NCBI GenBank assembly: GCA_903928745.1
Contig: CAIYRR010000072.1
Location: 1 to 64,000 of the forward strand
From: an uncultured Actinomycetes bacterium
GTDB taxonomy: Bacteria > Actinomycetota > Actinomycetes > Nanopelagicales > Nanopelagicaceae
DNA length: 64,000 nucleotides
Direction: 5' to 3'
Each line of letters starts with the position of its first letter. Position 1 is the first letter of the stretch. Positions 23,949 to 33,910 of the stretch are shown piece after piece. A model generated the notes under the pieces. That model searched no databases and had not been told where the DNA came from. It was given only the letters and a program-made list of their open reading frames with translations. A program made the position numbers and the translations under genes.

Positions 23949-26024
23949 GTGGCCAGTAAACAGAGTGAGACGATTGACGCAAGCTATACCGCCAAAGATT
24001 TAGCGGTGCTTGAGGGCCTAGATGCCGTACGCAAACGCCCAGGTATGTACATCGGTTCCACTGATTCGCGTGGACTCATGCATTGTTTGTGGGAGATCAT
24101 CGATAACTCAGTGGATGAAGCACTTGCTGGACATTGCAAGAAAATTGAAATTAATCTTGAATCAGATGGTTCTGTTGAAGTACATGATGATGGTCGCGGA
24201 ATTCCTGTAGATAAAGAACCAAAGACTGGCCTTACGGGTGTCGAAGTTGTTCTGACGAAACTTCACGCCGGTGGAAAATTTGGTGGAGGTTCATACGCAG
24301 CATCAGGTGGTTTGCACGGTGTAGGTGCATCTGTTGTTAATGCACTTGCTTCACGCCTTGATGCTGAAGTGGATCGCGATGGAAAGATTTACTGGATGTC
24401 ATTCCAACGCGGCACCGCGGGCATCTTTGATGGTGAGGGACCTAAAGCGCCGTTCACTCCCGCTTCGGGCTTGCGCATCGTTGGAAAGGTTGCGCATAAA
24501 GTAACCGGAACCCGCATTAAATGGTGGAGCGATAAGCAGATCTTTCTTAAAGAGGCCGAGCTGGAGCTTGAAGAGATTTACGCTCGTGCACGTCAGACTT
24601 CCTATTTGGTACCAGGGCTAACACTCATCGTCAATGACAATCGCACCAAAACAAAGACCACGGAGACTTTCTTTCACAAGGGCGGAATCGCTGAATACTG
24701 CGCATTCTTGCAACCAGATGAAGCAGTCGGCGATGTTATTCGTTTAACCGGTAGCGGTCATTACGCCGAGACAGTTCCTGTTCTTGATGACCAAGGACAT
24801 ATGGTCTCCACCGAAGTCGAACGTGACATGGGCGTTGATATCGCGATGAAGTGGGGCAATGGTTTTGATACGACCATGCGCTCTTTCGTCAACATCATTG
24901 CTACGCCAAAAGGTGGAACACATATTCAAGGTTTCGAACGTGCGATTACGAAAGCGTTTAACGAAGCGCTTCGATCGACAAAGACTCTGAAGAATTCTGA
25001 GATCGATGTAATTAAAGATGACATCATGGAAGGCCTTACGGCAGTTGTGACCGTGCGAATGTCTGAGCCACAGTTTGAAGGTCAGACGAAAGAAGTTCTG
25101 GGTACTGCTGCTGCTACCCGCATCGTTGCCGCCGTTGTAGCCGAGGAGATGAAAGCTTTCTTTGCAACAACCAAACGTATTGATAAAGCTAATGGTCGTC
25201 TCATTCTTGAAAAAGTTGCAGCGGCATCACGAACCCGAATCTCTGCACGTGCACATAAAGATTTGCAACGTCGAAAAAATGCTTTAGAAAACTCCTCTTT
25301 GCCAACCAAACTCTCTGATTGCCGAAGTGAAGATGTATCTCGCACAGAACTCTTTATTGTTGAGGGCGAATCTGCTTTGGGTACTACAAAAGCGGCACGT
25401 AATTCTGAATTCCAGGCCATCTTGCCCATCCGCGGAAAGATCCTTAACGTTCAGAAAGCGTCGCTGTCGCAGATGCTCGATAACACCGAATGTGCATCCA
25501 TCATTCAGGTAATCGGCGCTGGTTCTGGGCGCTCCTTCGAACTCGATGATGCACGTTATGGCCGAATCATCTTGATGTCGGATGCAGACGTTGATGGCGC
25601 TCATATTCGCTGTTTATTGCTGACTTTGCTCTATCGCTACATGCGCCCATTGATTGATGCAGGTCGCGTATTTGCTGCGATCCCACCCCTCCATCGCATT
25701 GAAGTCATGGGATCGGGCGGCAAGAAGGGCGACTTCCACTACACATATTCTGATGACGAAATGAAGAAAGTTTTAGCTGATCTCACTAAGGCTGGCAAGA
25801 AATGGAAAGAACCTCTTCAGCGCTATAAAGGTCTGGGCGAAATGGATGCGCACCAGTTGCGTGACACAACCATGGATCCTGACCACCGCACATTGCGCCG
25901 TGTAACGGTTTCTGATGCTGCCGCTGCAGATGCCATGTTTGAACTTCTCATGGGAAATGATGTTGCACCGCGCAAGGAATTTATATCTACTGCAGAGATT
26001 GATCGCGATCGGATTGACGCCTAA
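23949..26024 (+). CDS. parE: Type IIA topoisomerase subunit B (ParE / second GyrB)
   Basis: The 691-residue protein has the GHKL ATPase signatures (KRPGMYIGST, DNSVDEA, HDDGRGIPV, GLHGVGASVVNAL), a transducer domain, and the TOPRIM region (VEGESALG and MSDADVDGAHI) that binds Mg for strand cleavage. With ParC it would form topoisomerase IV, which separates linked chromosomes. The GTG start follows a -10 box. Its partner parC lies 9 kb away on the other strand. Whether it acts as topo IV or a second gyrase cannot be read from sequence. Confidence 0.92.
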   Translation: MASKQSETIDASYTAKDLAVLEGLDAVRKRPGMYIGSTDSRGLMHCLWEIIDNSVDEALAGHCKKIEINLESDGSVEVHDDGRGIPVDKEPKTGLTGVEVVLTKLHAGGKFGGGSYAASGGLHGVGASVVNALASRLDAEVDRDGKIYWMSFQRGTAGIFDGEGPKAPFTPASGLRIVGKVAHKVTGTRIKWWSDKQIFLKEAELELEEIYARARQTSYLVPGLTLIVNDNRTKTKTTETFFHKGGIAEYCAFLQPDEAVGDVIRLTGSGHYAETVPVLDDQGHMVSTEVERDMGVDIAMKWGNGFDTTMRSFVNIIATPKGGTHIQGFERAITKAFNEALRSTKTLKNSEIDVIKDDIMEGLTAVVTVRMSEPQFEGQTKEVLGTAAATRIVAAVVAEEMKAFFATTKRIDKANGRLILEKVAAASRTRISARAHKDLQRRKNALENSSLPTKLSDCRSEDVSRTELFIVEGESALGTTKAARNSEFQAILPIRGKILNVQKASLSQMLDNTECASIIQVIGAGSGRSFELDDARYGRIILMSDADVDGAHIRCLLLTLLYRYMRPLIDAGRVFAAIPPLHRIEVMGSGGKKGDFHYTYSDDEMKKVLADLTKAGKKWKEPLQRYKGLGEMDAHQLRDTTMDPDHRTLRRVTVSDAAAADAMFELLMGNDVAPRKEFISTAEIDRDRIDA

Positions 26025-26028
26025 TTCT

Positions 26029-27585
26029 TTACCGCTTTGGAATCTGCAGAACAATATTTCTATCTTCTGGTCCGCCTTGGGCCCATGCATCTACATCTTC
26101 TAATCCTGGGGCTGGGCGCTTTTGCCAGGCATTGGCGCTGAGTACTCGAGAGAGCGCAGCAATCTCTACGGGAGTTTTCGCCTCGGAATAATCGGCGCCA
26201 CCTGCATGATCGACAACTGTGAGTCCAATGTAGATATCGCCTTTGTCATCTCGTACTACTTCAACCGTGCGACTTTGTTGTGGCCAGTCCACATGAGATG
26301 CAGTCTCCACTTGCCACAGACCCGTATTGCTTTCTAGGTCGCCAATCCATTCCACGTGATGTCGATGTTCGTGACCTGCAAGCCAGAGTATGACCTTGGG
26401 ATATTTGACCAACATGACTTCAATTTCTTCTCGGCACACTCGATGCCCAACGGGGGCGTAGTCATTGAACATTTTGGTGAGTGGATGATGTGAGGCAAGT
26501 ACAACATAGCCATCGGCTGAAATGATCTGAGCCTCAAGCCATTGGAACTGTTCTTCATCCAAGGATCCTTGCCAACCACCAAAGTGATTGACGCTATCAA
26601 TGACAATTAAGCGGACAGATCCGACTTCTGTTGCGTAGTACATATTTTTATCTCGTGCATTTTGATCAGTAAAACCATGACCTTTAGGCAAGCCAGGAGA
26701 TTGAAGATGTAGCGCAGCAAATTCACCGCGCTCTACTGCCCGGCGTTCTAGGTCGGCAGTTACGGTGACGTAGGGCGCATCACTCGATGGCGGATAGTCC
26801 GCGGGCCCAATTTCATTGAAGGCCGCAAGTGTTTGTTCGAGTGTCATGGTTGATGGCAAAGTTTCGTATCGCTTGTCAGCAATCATGGCCGCTTGCGTTC
26901 CAGCGTTTGGAGTTACTGTTCCCTGTAATAGTGCATCGTGATTTCCATGAACGGCATACCAAGGAACATTAAGTCCCGTTGCGTTAAAGGGCGCGCGGCA
27001 CGAATCAAGCAAACCCGCGACAACGGGGAAACCGTACCGAGCACGTGCTTGGTCATCTTCTTTTCCTGCAGGGGTTCCATGAGGATGCCAATACTTCACG
27101 TCATAGTGGTCGGCGCCATCATCCATCACGCCTTCATAGCGATCAAATGTGCCAGAGTCCGGGCGAACACTTTGACCATCGAGCAATGCGAGATACCAAT
27201 TGACTTCATTGACTTGCGCGTTATCTGTTGTATCTCCCGTGACGATTGCAGCATGAACGCTATGCCCCGAAAGCGGCCCGCGATTTACTTTGTTGAGTGA
27301 TTGGACCATCGCTTCTACAACGTGCGCCGAGAGCATTGAGTGAGCACGATAAGTGCCGATAACGCCCACTTGCTCACGGTAGGGACTGTCAGGGTCGGCC
27401 CATCTGTCTAAAAACTCTGGACGAATAGGAGATTGCGCATCGCACACGTGGAGATCTGACAAGTGATGCATCACGAGAAGGGGAGTGCTATGTGGCGGAA
27501 AAGTTAAACCAATGTGCACTTCATCGGGTGCCTCTTCGAGATTGCGCCACCCTTTTTCATTCGGTTTGCCGCGTTTGAAGGCCAC
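26029..27585 (-). CDS. Metallophosphoesterase (calcineurin-like)
   Basis: The 518-residue protein has the dimetal phosphoesterase motifs HLSDLHVCDAQ, VTGDTTDNAQ, VHGNHDAL and GHEHRHH. Length and pattern fit an actinobacterial family that I recall as TIGR03767 (PPA1498-like). The substrate is unknown. No signal peptide is seen, so it is probably cytoplasmic. The GTG start lies behind a minus-strand -10 box. Its stop is a few bases from the convergent parE stop. Confidence 0.82.
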   Translation of the reverse strand: MAFKRGKPNEKGWRNLEEAPDEVHIGLTFPPHSTPLLVMHHLSDLHVCDAQSPIRPEFLDRWADPDSPYREQVGVIGTYRAHSMLSAHVVEAMVQSLNKVNRGPLSGHSVHAAIVTGDTTDNAQVNEVNWYLALLDGQSVRPDSGTFDRYEGVMDDGADHYDVKYWHPHGTPAGKEDDQARARYGFPVVAGLLDSCRAPFNATGLNVPWYAVHGNHDALLQGTVTPNAGTQAAMIADKRYETLPSTMTLEQTLAAFNEIGPADYPPSSDAPYVTVTADLERRAVERGEFAALHLQSPGLPKGHGFTDQNARDKNMYYATEVGSVRLIVIDSVNHFGGWQGSLDEEQFQWLEAQIISADGYVVLASHHPLTKMFNDYAPVGHRVCREEIEVMLVKYPKVILWLAGHEHRHHVEWIGDLESNTGLWQVETASHVDWPQQSRTVEVVRDDKGDIYIGLTVVDHAGGADYSEAKTPVEIAALSRVLSANAWQKRPAPGLEDVDAWAQGGPEDRNIVLQIPKR

Positions 27586-27591
27586 CGAGGG

Positions 27592-27597
27592 AGTGTA
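27592..27597 (-). promoter_or_regulatory. -10 box of a probable leaderless promoter for the metallophosphoesterase
   Basis: TACACT on the minus strand ends six bases before the GTG (first base 27585). Confidence 0.5.
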
Positions 27598-27624
27598 CCC
27601 TCGCCTTATTCGTGGAGGTGAAAT

Positions 27625-28350
27625 TTGCTGCAGTTCTTTCTCGTTGTCCTGACGGGATTTATCGTCGGAACAATCAACGGCATGGCCGGTGGGGCTTCAC
27701 TTATTTCATTTCCTGTTTTGTTGGCCATGGGTCTGAACCCAGTGAGTGCAACGGTCACAAATGCGGTGGGAGTAACGAGTGCAAATCTCTTCGCCGTGCG
27801 GGCAAGCCAGTACAGAGCGAGAGACTTGCTACGGCAATATCGATTTCACATAGCTCTATCTGCCGTCTTCTCAATTACTGGCGCGATTCTCCTACTGGCT
27901 CTGCCATCAAAAGTATTTGAGAGCGTCGTTCCGTATCTTTTATTGGGAGCAACTCTGACGATTTTGTTGCCAGCAAAGGCACGTTCGGGCATCAAATCTA
28001 AGATCACTGAATTCGTGGCTATAGGCGCCAGCGGGCTTTATTGCGGATATTTTGGACCAGGCCAGGGTGTCATGGTTATTGCAACTTTGGCCCGGGATAA
28101 GAATCGAGATCCCGCTACTGTCAATGCCGCAAAGAATGTAATTACTGGAGTGACCAGCATTCTCTCCAACCTCATCTATATTTTTAGTGGCCGAGTTGAT
28201 TGGCTTTTTGCGGGTGCGCTTTTCCTCGGTTCAAGTTTCGGGGGAACTCTTGGTGGTCGCTGGGCCAATGTGATGCCCCGAATTTTCTACAAGTCTTTAG
28301 TTTTCGCTGTTGGAATCGTCGCCTCGATCTGGCTCTTTGTCCGTGGCTAA
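27625..28350 (+). CDS. TSUP-family (TauE/SafE) membrane permease
   Basis: This 241-residue protein has about seven to eight hydrophobic segments, with GTINGMAGGASLISFPVLL and the internal repeat GLYCGYFGPGQGVM that mark the TauE/SafE family. Members export or import sulfite, sulfoacetate or other small anions; the substrate here is unknown. A GGAGGTG Shine-Dalgarno five bases before TTG 27625 decides the start. It is divergent from the metallophosphoesterase. Confidence 0.85.
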   Translation: MLQFFLVVLTGFIVGTINGMAGGASLISFPVLLAMGLNPVSATVTNAVGVTSANLFAVRASQYRARDLLRQYRFHIALSAVFSITGAILLLALPSKVFESVVPYLLLGATLTILLPAKARSGIKSKITEFVAIGASGLYCGYFGPGQGVMVIATLARDKNRDPATVNAAKNVITGVTSILSNLIYIFSGRVDWLFAGALFLGSSFGGTLGGRWANVMPRIFYKSLVFAVGIVASIWLFVRG

Positions 28351-28367
28351 TATCCTTCGGAAGGCAT

Positions 28368-28373
28368 TAACCT
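28368..28373 (+). promoter_or_regulatory. -10 box of a probable leaderless promoter for the polyamine operon
   Basis: TAACCT ends six bases before the ATG at 28380. It would drive the amidase, amidohydrolase and potBCD genes. Confidence 0.5.
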
Positions 28374-28379
28374 AAGGGC

Positions 28380-29363
28380 ATGTCGATGAATTCTGATTTC
28401 AAGATCTATGCAGCAATTGGGGAAGACCAACTCGAATCTCTAGCTCCGCTACCTCTGGGTGATTACTCCAGAGAATCATTGCGCGTGGCTCTTGTGCAAG
28501 ATTCGTGGCACGGAAGCTTGGATGCGCAGATGCAATCGTTGGAAAGCGCAATCGAAGCCTGTGCGCAATATCAACCCGATCTCATAGTTTTGCCAGAACT
28601 GACCCTTTATCCATATGCATGTTGGGAACCCAATTCCGAAAGCTCCACTTTTCATTCTGAAGACCTCATGGACGGACCCTCGTTTGCCTTTGCTCAGAAG
28701 ATGGCGCGTTTGAGCAAGGCGACCGTTGTTATTTCCTTGTACGAAAATGGCGATGAAGAAAGTGACCTCGGATATAACACCGCAATTACGCTCTCACCTA
28801 CAGGCGAACTTCTCGTGCGCACCCGTAAAACACATTTACCTCAAACTGCCGGTTACTACGAAAATACGTATTTCTCTTGCGGCAATGATGGAACTCCGGC
28901 AGCAATTGTGGGAGAAGCAATCGTTGGAATTCCTACCTGCTGGGATCAATGGTTTCCAGAGTTGGCTCGCGCCTATGCTCTCGATAGCGCAGATGTTCTT
29001 ATTTATCCGACTGCAATTGGCTCAGAACCAAATTTCCCAGACTTTGACACTGCCCCGTTGTGGAAAGCAACAATGGTGGCTCACGCCATTGCCAATGGTC
29101 TATTTGTAGGAGCCGTCAATCGAATTGGCACTGAAGGTCCAAACACTTTTTATGGTTCATCTTTTATCGCCGATCCATTTGGACGCACCTTGGTTGAAGC
29201 CGGCAGAGACGAGCAAGCTATTTTGATTGCAGATTGCGAACTTGATCAGCGAAGAGATTGGCTGACGCTTTTCCCATTCTTTAAGACACGACGACCAGAG
29301 ATGTATACAACTCTTGCCCTTATGGCAGATCCAGAAGCTGCAGAAAATGGAGAAGAAGAATGA
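28380..29363 (+). CDS. aguB: Carbon-nitrogen hydrolase, N-carbamoylputrescine amidase-like
   Basis: The 327-residue nitrilase-superfamily enzyme has the catalytic triad Glu 73 (LPELTLYPY), Lys 150 (RKTHLP) and Cys 187 (GIPTCWDQWFPE). The CWDQWFPE string is typical of N-carbamoylputrescine amidase, which releases putrescine, CO2 and ammonia. It heads an operon with an amidohydrolase and the potBCD polyamine transporter, consistent with polyamine metabolism. No agmatine deiminase is nearby, so the upstream step is unexplained. It overlaps the next gene by four bases. Confidence 0.8.
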   Translation: MSMNSDFKIYAAIGEDQLESLAPLPLGDYSRESLRVALVQDSWHGSLDAQMQSLESAIEACAQYQPDLIVLPELTLYPYACWEPNSESSTFHSEDLMDGPSFAFAQKMARLSKATVVISLYENGDEESDLGYNTAITLSPTGELLVRTRKTHLPQTAGYYENTYFSCGNDGTPAAIVGEAIVGIPTCWDQWFPELARAYALDSADVLIYPTAIGSEPNFPDFDTAPLWKATMVAHAIANGLFVGAVNRIGTEGPNTFYGSSFIADPFGRTLVEAGRDEQAILIADCELDQRRDWLTLFPFFKTRRPEMYTTLALMADPEAAENGEEE

Positions 29364-30982
29364 CAACAGTTTTTACTAATGGGACCATTTGGACAGGAGT
29401 CCAGGAAAACCTGATTGTTGATGCCTTGGCTATCGATGGAGAAAGAATCGTCGCTGTTGGCCATGACGCCAAGCAATTGCTTTCATCGGACGCAACAGTC
29501 ATTGACCTCAAAGGTGGAATGTTGTTGCCAGGTTTTGGTGATGGACATGCTCATCCGCTCTTTGGGGGACTTGAGTCGATCGGACCACAAATCAAAGGTG
29601 CGCCCTCCATGGAGGTGTTGTTAGAAACTGTTCGAGCATTTGCGCAAGCCAACCCTGATAAAGAGTGGATCGTCGGGGCCTCTTATGAATCCTGGCATGC
29701 GCCTAATGGTGAGTTTGATGCGCAGTGGCTTGATGCCGTCGTCTCTGATCGTCCTGTTGTCTTGCGCGCGAATGATTACCACACGATTTGGTGCAACACG
29801 AAAGCCCTTGAAGTTGCTGGTGTAACAAAAGATACGCCGCAGCCTCCTTTGGGAATGATTGTGCATCGCCCAGATGGAACCCCGATGGGGACTATGCGCG
29901 AATGGGGCGCGGTGAATTTGATTATGGATCACCTACCCGAAAATTCACGCACTGAATTTCGTGAAGGATTTCGCGTTTCAACACAAACTCTTGCTGAATC
30001 AGGAATTACCTGGGTGCAAGATGCATGGATAGATCCAGGAATGCCTGAGTCATATTTAGATGCACTGGCTAATGATTTATTGGGTGTTCGCTACAACTTG
30101 GCTCTTCGTGCCGATCCTTTTAATTGGCGAAATCAGATGGAGTGGTTTGCATCAGCTCGCGAACTCGTGGGCGTTCATAGTCATCTCACCTGCAAGACGA
30201 TTAAGTTCTTTGCAGATGGTGTAATCGAAGGCGGGACCGCCGCGCTGAAGACTCCATATCTGGATGCTCCAGATTCCAAGGGAATGCCGTGTTGGGATTG
30301 GCAAGAACTCAAAGAGGCGGTTACTGCCATCGATGCGATGGGTTTCCAGCCACACATTCATGCCATTGGAGATGATGGCATTCATGCTGCGCTCAACGCC
30401 ATTGAATACGCCCAATCAATCAATAAAGAGAAATCGCACCCACGTCCTGTTATTACTCATGTGCAACTTCTGGACCCAGTAGACCTTCCTCGTTTTGCCA
30501 AACTCGGAGTGGTTGCCAATTTCGAACCGTTGTGGGCATGTAATGATTTACTCCAAAGCGAACTCACCACCCCACGACTCGGTGATGATCGCGCCTCATG
30601 GCAGTATCCGATCAAATCTCTCTTGGATGATGGGGCTGCGGTCTCCTTTGGATCTGATTGGCCTGTAACCACACAGCGGCCTTTGGATTGCCTCACCATC
30701 GCAATAACCAGGACGCATCAACTTGCTGATCATCCAACCGCCTGGATTCCCGATCAACGGATCACTATTGACCAAGCGCTGAGCGCCTACACGGCAGGTC
30801 CGGCCTTTCAAGCTGGCGATGAAGGCGTTCGTGGCACATTGCAACGCGGTTTCCACGCCGACCTTGTTTGGCTGGATAAAGACATTCGAGGGATCGATCC
30901 GGCGCTAATTCCGTCGGCGAGGATACTTGGCACCTGGTGCTTAGGTAAGAGAGTATTCACGCATACCGATTCTGCGAACTAG
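29360..30982 (+). CDS. Amidohydrolase family protein (YtcJ-like)
   Basis: This 540-residue metal-dependent hydrolase has the opening LPGFGDGHAHPLFGG (HxH metal ligands), a central metal-binding histidine region (QPHIHAIGDDG) and a late GSDWPV aspartate motif. This is the YtcJ/exoenzyme-regulatory type amidohydrolase subgroup. The substrate is unknown. Its place between an N-carbamoylputrescine amidase-like gene and potBCD suggests an amide or carbamoyl compound related to polyamines, but this is inference. Cytoplasmic, with no signal peptide. Confidence 0.85.
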   Translation: MTTVFTNGTIWTGVQENLIVDALAIDGERIVAVGHDAKQLLSSDATVIDLKGGMLLPGFGDGHAHPLFGGLESIGPQIKGAPSMEVLLETVRAFAQANPDKEWIVGASYESWHAPNGEFDAQWLDAVVSDRPVVLRANDYHTIWCNTKALEVAGVTKDTPQPPLGMIVHRPDGTPMGTMREWGAVNLIMDHLPENSRTEFREGFRVSTQTLAESGITWVQDAWIDPGMPESYLDALANDLLGVRYNLALRADPFNWRNQMEWFASARELVGVHSHLTCKTIKFFADGVIEGGTAALKTPYLDAPDSKGMPCWDWQELKEAVTAIDAMGFQPHIHAIGDDGIHAALNAIEYAQSINKEKSHPRPVITHVQLLDPVDLPRFAKLGVVANFEPLWACNDLLQSELTTPRLGDDRASWQYPIKSLLDDGAAVSFGSDWPVTTQRPLDCLTIAITRTHQLADHPTAWIPDQRITIDQALSAYTAGPAFQAGDEGVRGTLQRGFHADLVWLDKDIRGIDPALIPSARILGTWCLGKRVFTHTDSAN

Positions 30983-30996
30983 GAGCGTATAAAGAG

Positions 30997-31920
30997 ATGA
31001 CTTTGGATTTATCGTTGCCGACAACGCACGATGACTCCCAGGCACCTGGTAAGACAAGCAAATGGCTAGCAGTTGTGCCGATGGCATTTTTGTCTATGAC
31101 CGTTGCTATCCCGTTAATTATTATTTTTGTTTATTCATTCTTGGCCAGGCCTTCATTGGGAGCTGGTGTAGTTTGGAAATTTGACCCGACTCACTATGTG
31201 AAGATCTTTATCCAAGATCGTTTGGATGGAACTCGTAGTTTTGATACACGGTATTTGAAAGTTATTTGGAACTCTTTTCTTTACTCAGGGATTACAACTA
31301 TCGCCACCTTAGTTCTCGCGATTCCCGTTGCTCTCTGGATTGCAACAAGGGATCCACGCAAGAGAGTTCTGCTGGTATTTCTCGTGACTTTGCCATTTTG
31401 GACAAGTATTTTGATTCGCACATATGCGATTACAGAATTGCTCGACGAGAAAGGCGTCCTTGGTAAAATTGCGACAGCAGTTGGATACAACGGTCACTTC
31501 CAAATTCTTTACACGCCAACGGCAACGATTCTGGGATTGATTTATACATTCCTCCCATTCATGATTTTGCCTATTTATTCATCGGCAGAACGTTTTGATT
31601 TCAGGTTTGCCGAAGCAGGATATGACTTGGGTGCACGAAAAATGACCGTCCTCTTTAGGATTGTTCTCCCACAGATTGCTCCAGGAGTCATGGCCGGTGT
31701 CGCGCTGGTATTTATTCCGGGTCTTGGTTCTTTCCTTCAGCCAGATATGTTGGGTGGCGGAAAGACGAATATGATCGCAAACGTAGTTGCTAATAATTAC
31801 GGTCAAGCCCGTAACTGGCCCTTTGGCTCTGCGCTCTCGGTGCTTCTTTGCGTCATCACTTTGATTGCGACATTGATGCTTTCGGTGGCAGCACGCAAGC
31901 GGAAGGCTTCTAGGTCATGA
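30997..31920 (+). CDS. potB: Spermidine/putrescine ABC transporter permease, PotB-type
   Basis: The 307-residue membrane protein has six predicted spans and the EAA-type loop EAGYDLGARKMTVLFRIVLP typical of ABC permeases. With PotC it forms the channel of a polyamine importer. It starts 14 bases after the amidohydrolase stop behind AGGAG, and overlaps potC by four bases. Substrate specificity is inferred from the cluster; related permeases carry other cationic amines. Confidence 0.87.
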   Translation: MTLDLSLPTTHDDSQAPGKTSKWLAVVPMAFLSMTVAIPLIIIFVYSFLARPSLGAGVVWKFDPTHYVKIFIQDRLDGTRSFDTRYLKVIWNSFLYSGITTIATLVLAIPVALWIATRDPRKRVLLVFLVTLPFWTSILIRTYAITELLDEKGVLGKIATAVGYNGHFQILYTPTATILGLIYTFLPFMILPIYSSAERFDFRFAEAGYDLGARKMTVLFRIVLPQIAPGVMAGVALVFIPGLGSFLQPDMLGGGKTNMIANVVANNYGQARNWPFGSALSVLLCVITLIATLMLSVAARKRKASRS

Positions 31921-32738
31921 CCACCGTGATAGCGCCTAGACGCAAACGTCTTGTTAATTTGCGCAACTTTCCATTTTTTACATCCATCTCTTATTTTGTT
32001 TTCTTTATTTTGTATGTTCCGCTTGCTTTGGTTATCGCTTATTCGTTTAACGAAAATCGAACTGCTCAAATCTGGACGAAATTTTCTACTCGCTGGTACA
32101 CCGATGTATTTCATAATACGGACGTTGTTAGATCCCTAAAAAACTCACTTATTGTTGGCTCGGCTGCCACAGTTCTGTCAACGATTTTGGCAATTGCTGC
32201 GGCCCTAGGTCTCTTGCGGATGGGGCGAAAGGGCAGCACTTTTGCCATTGGCCTGCTCGGAGCGCCCTTGATCATTCCGGAGATTGTTTCGGCGGTAGGT
32301 ACTCTCGGATTCTTCTTATTTGTAGGGATACCACTCGGGCACTTTGGTTTGATTTTGGCACACACCGCTTTCTGTGTGCCTTTCGCGATGTTGCCTATTC
32401 GCGCGAGGCTAGTCGCCCTTGATCGCAGCTCCTTTGAGGCTGCAGCAGACTTGGGCGCTAACGAATGGAAGATTTTTACCTGGATTACGATGCCGCTTCT
32501 GGCCCCTGGAATTATGGCTGGCGCTCTTTTGGCCTTTGCTATTTCCCTCGATGATTTCATAACATCGTTCTTTATAGCCGGGCCAGGCTCCACCACATTG
32601 CCGGTCTATATCTTCGGAATGATTCGCTCTAACGTGACACCGGCAATTAATGCCTTATCAACCTTGTTGTTACTGGTTTCAGGACTTACTCTAATCCTCT
32701 CATACACCCTTTCGTCGAGAACCCAAGATAGGAAGTAG
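31917..32738 (+). CDS. potC: Spermidine/putrescine ABC transporter permease, PotC-type
   Basis: The 273-residue permease has six hydrophobic spans, FNENRTAQIW near the N-terminus, the EAA loop EAAADLGANEWKIFTWITMP, and a SLDDFITSFF segment that is characteristic of PotC. It pairs with PotB. Its start overlaps the potB stop, and potD follows three bases after its stop. Confidence 0.87.
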   Translation: MTTVIAPRRKRLVNLRNFPFFTSISYFVFFILYVPLALVIAYSFNENRTAQIWTKFSTRWYTDVFHNTDVVRSLKNSLIVGSAATVLSTILAIAAALGLLRMGRKGSTFAIGLLGAPLIIPEIVSAVGTLGFFLFVGIPLGHFGLILAHTAFCVPFAMLPIRARLVALDRSSFEAAADLGANEWKIFTWITMPLLAPGIMAGALLAFAISLDDFITSFFIAGPGSTTLPVYIFGMIRSNVTPAINALSTLLLLVSGLTLILSYTLSSRTQDRK

Positions 32739-32741
32739 TCA

Positions 32742-33848
32742 ATGAAATTCTTTACCCCCAAGGTCGGTATGGCGATTGCTCTTGCCGCCGCAGTAAGTCT
32801 TGGACTTTCTGCATGCAGCAGTAGTTCATCAACGACATCTGCATCATCGAGCACAGAATTTCCTACAGCAAAAGGTGGAGAGCTCAATCTTTACAACTGG
32901 ACTAACTACATTGATCCAGCTCAACTCAAAGCTTTCACCGCCGAAACTGGCATCAAGGTAAACCTCGACACATTTGATTCCAACGAAACTCTTCTTGCTA
33001 AGTTGCAAGCCGGAGCAACAGGCTATGACGTCATCGTTCCAAGTGACTACATGGTTGCTCAGATGGTGACTCTTGGCTTGTTGGAGAAAGTTGATGTCGC
33101 ATCTTTCCCAAATGGAAAAAACATTGATCCTAACTTCATGGATGTCTACTGGGACAAGGGTCGCCAATACACAGCCCCATACATGTACGGCACCACGGGA
33201 ATTGGCGTCAACATGAAGGATCCAATCGCCTCGAAGATCACTTCATGGAAGGATTTCTTTGCAGCTGCAAAGGGAACTTCCGTTGACGTTCTCAAAGATC
33301 AAACAGAAGTTGTCTCCGCCGCACTTCGTGCAACAGGCGTAGCAGCTGCAGATCTTTGCACCGAGGATAAGAGCAAGTACGCAGCAGCGCAGAAGCTTCT
33401 TGATACATTCAAGCCAAAGGTTATTAACTCCGATGGTGGTATCGAGCGCATGGTGAAGGAATCCAGCATGGTCCGTATGGCATGGAATGGTTCCGTACAC
33501 CGCATGACCGTTGATAATCCAAACATCAAGTATGTCTTCCCATCAGAGGGCTTGAACTTCTGGGCAGATAACTTGGCAATTGCTAAGGGTGCCAAGAATC
33601 TCGATAACGCCAAGATCTTCATCAACTGGATGTTGGATCCAAAGCAAGGCGCCGTGGCAACCAACTTCACAGGTTATGCCAACGCAGTCCTAGGTTCTGG
33701 TCCATTCATGGACGAGGCAATCAAGAACGATCCTGCGATTAACACAACACCTGAGAACGCAAAGTTGGCTACACCAACTCCAAACTGCTCTACAGCAGCT
33801 CGCGATCTCTACACCGAAGTCTTTACCAGCTGGACTTCATCTCAATAA
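32742..33848 (+). CDS. potD: Spermidine/putrescine-binding lipoprotein, PotD-type
   Basis: The 368-residue precursor has a lipoprotein signal with lipobox LSAC (Cys 25). The mature protein has LYNWTNYIDP, AGATGYDVIVPSDYMV and YMYGTTGIGVN, which are standard PotD segments. It binds polyamine outside the membrane and passes it to PotBC. It is the last gene of the operon and ends just before a strong two-way terminator; the ATPase gene potA is on the far side, on the opposite strand. Confidence 0.9.
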   Translation: MKFFTPKVGMAIALAAAVSLGLSACSSSSSTTSASSSTEFPTAKGGELNLYNWTNYIDPAQLKAFTAETGIKVNLDTFDSNETLLAKLQAGATGYDVIVPSDYMVAQMVTLGLLEKVDVASFPNGKNIDPNFMDVYWDKGRQYTAPYMYGTTGIGVNMKDPIASKITSWKDFFAAAKGTSVDVLKDQTEVVSAALRATGVAAADLCTEDKSKYAAAQKLLDTFKPKVINSDGGIERMVKESSMVRMAWNGSVHRMTVDNPNIKYVFPSEGLNFWADNLAIAKGAKNLDNAKIFINWMLDPKQGAVATNFTGYANAVLGSGPFMDEAIKNDPAINTTPENAKLATPTPNCSTAARDLYTEVFTSWTSSQ

Positions 33849-33860
33849 TCAGTAAAGAAG

Positions 33861-33902
33861 AAAGAGGGCGGTCGCTAATACAGCGGCCGCCCTCTTTCTT
33901 TT
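33861..33902. terminator. Bidirectional Rho-independent terminator between potD and potA
   Basis: A 16-bp, GC-rich stem with one wobble pair (33861-33876 with 33882-33897) has a five-base loop. T-rich tracts follow on the plus side (CTTTT) and, on the minus strand, CTTCTTT. It terminates both convergent genes. Confidence 0.85.
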
Positions 33903-33910
33903 AATATCTT

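Noticed and set aside
32111-32596. 161-codon open frame antisense to potC
   Set aside because: It lies wholly inside potC, is rich in low-complexity Ala/Lys/Arg and shows no recognisable domain.
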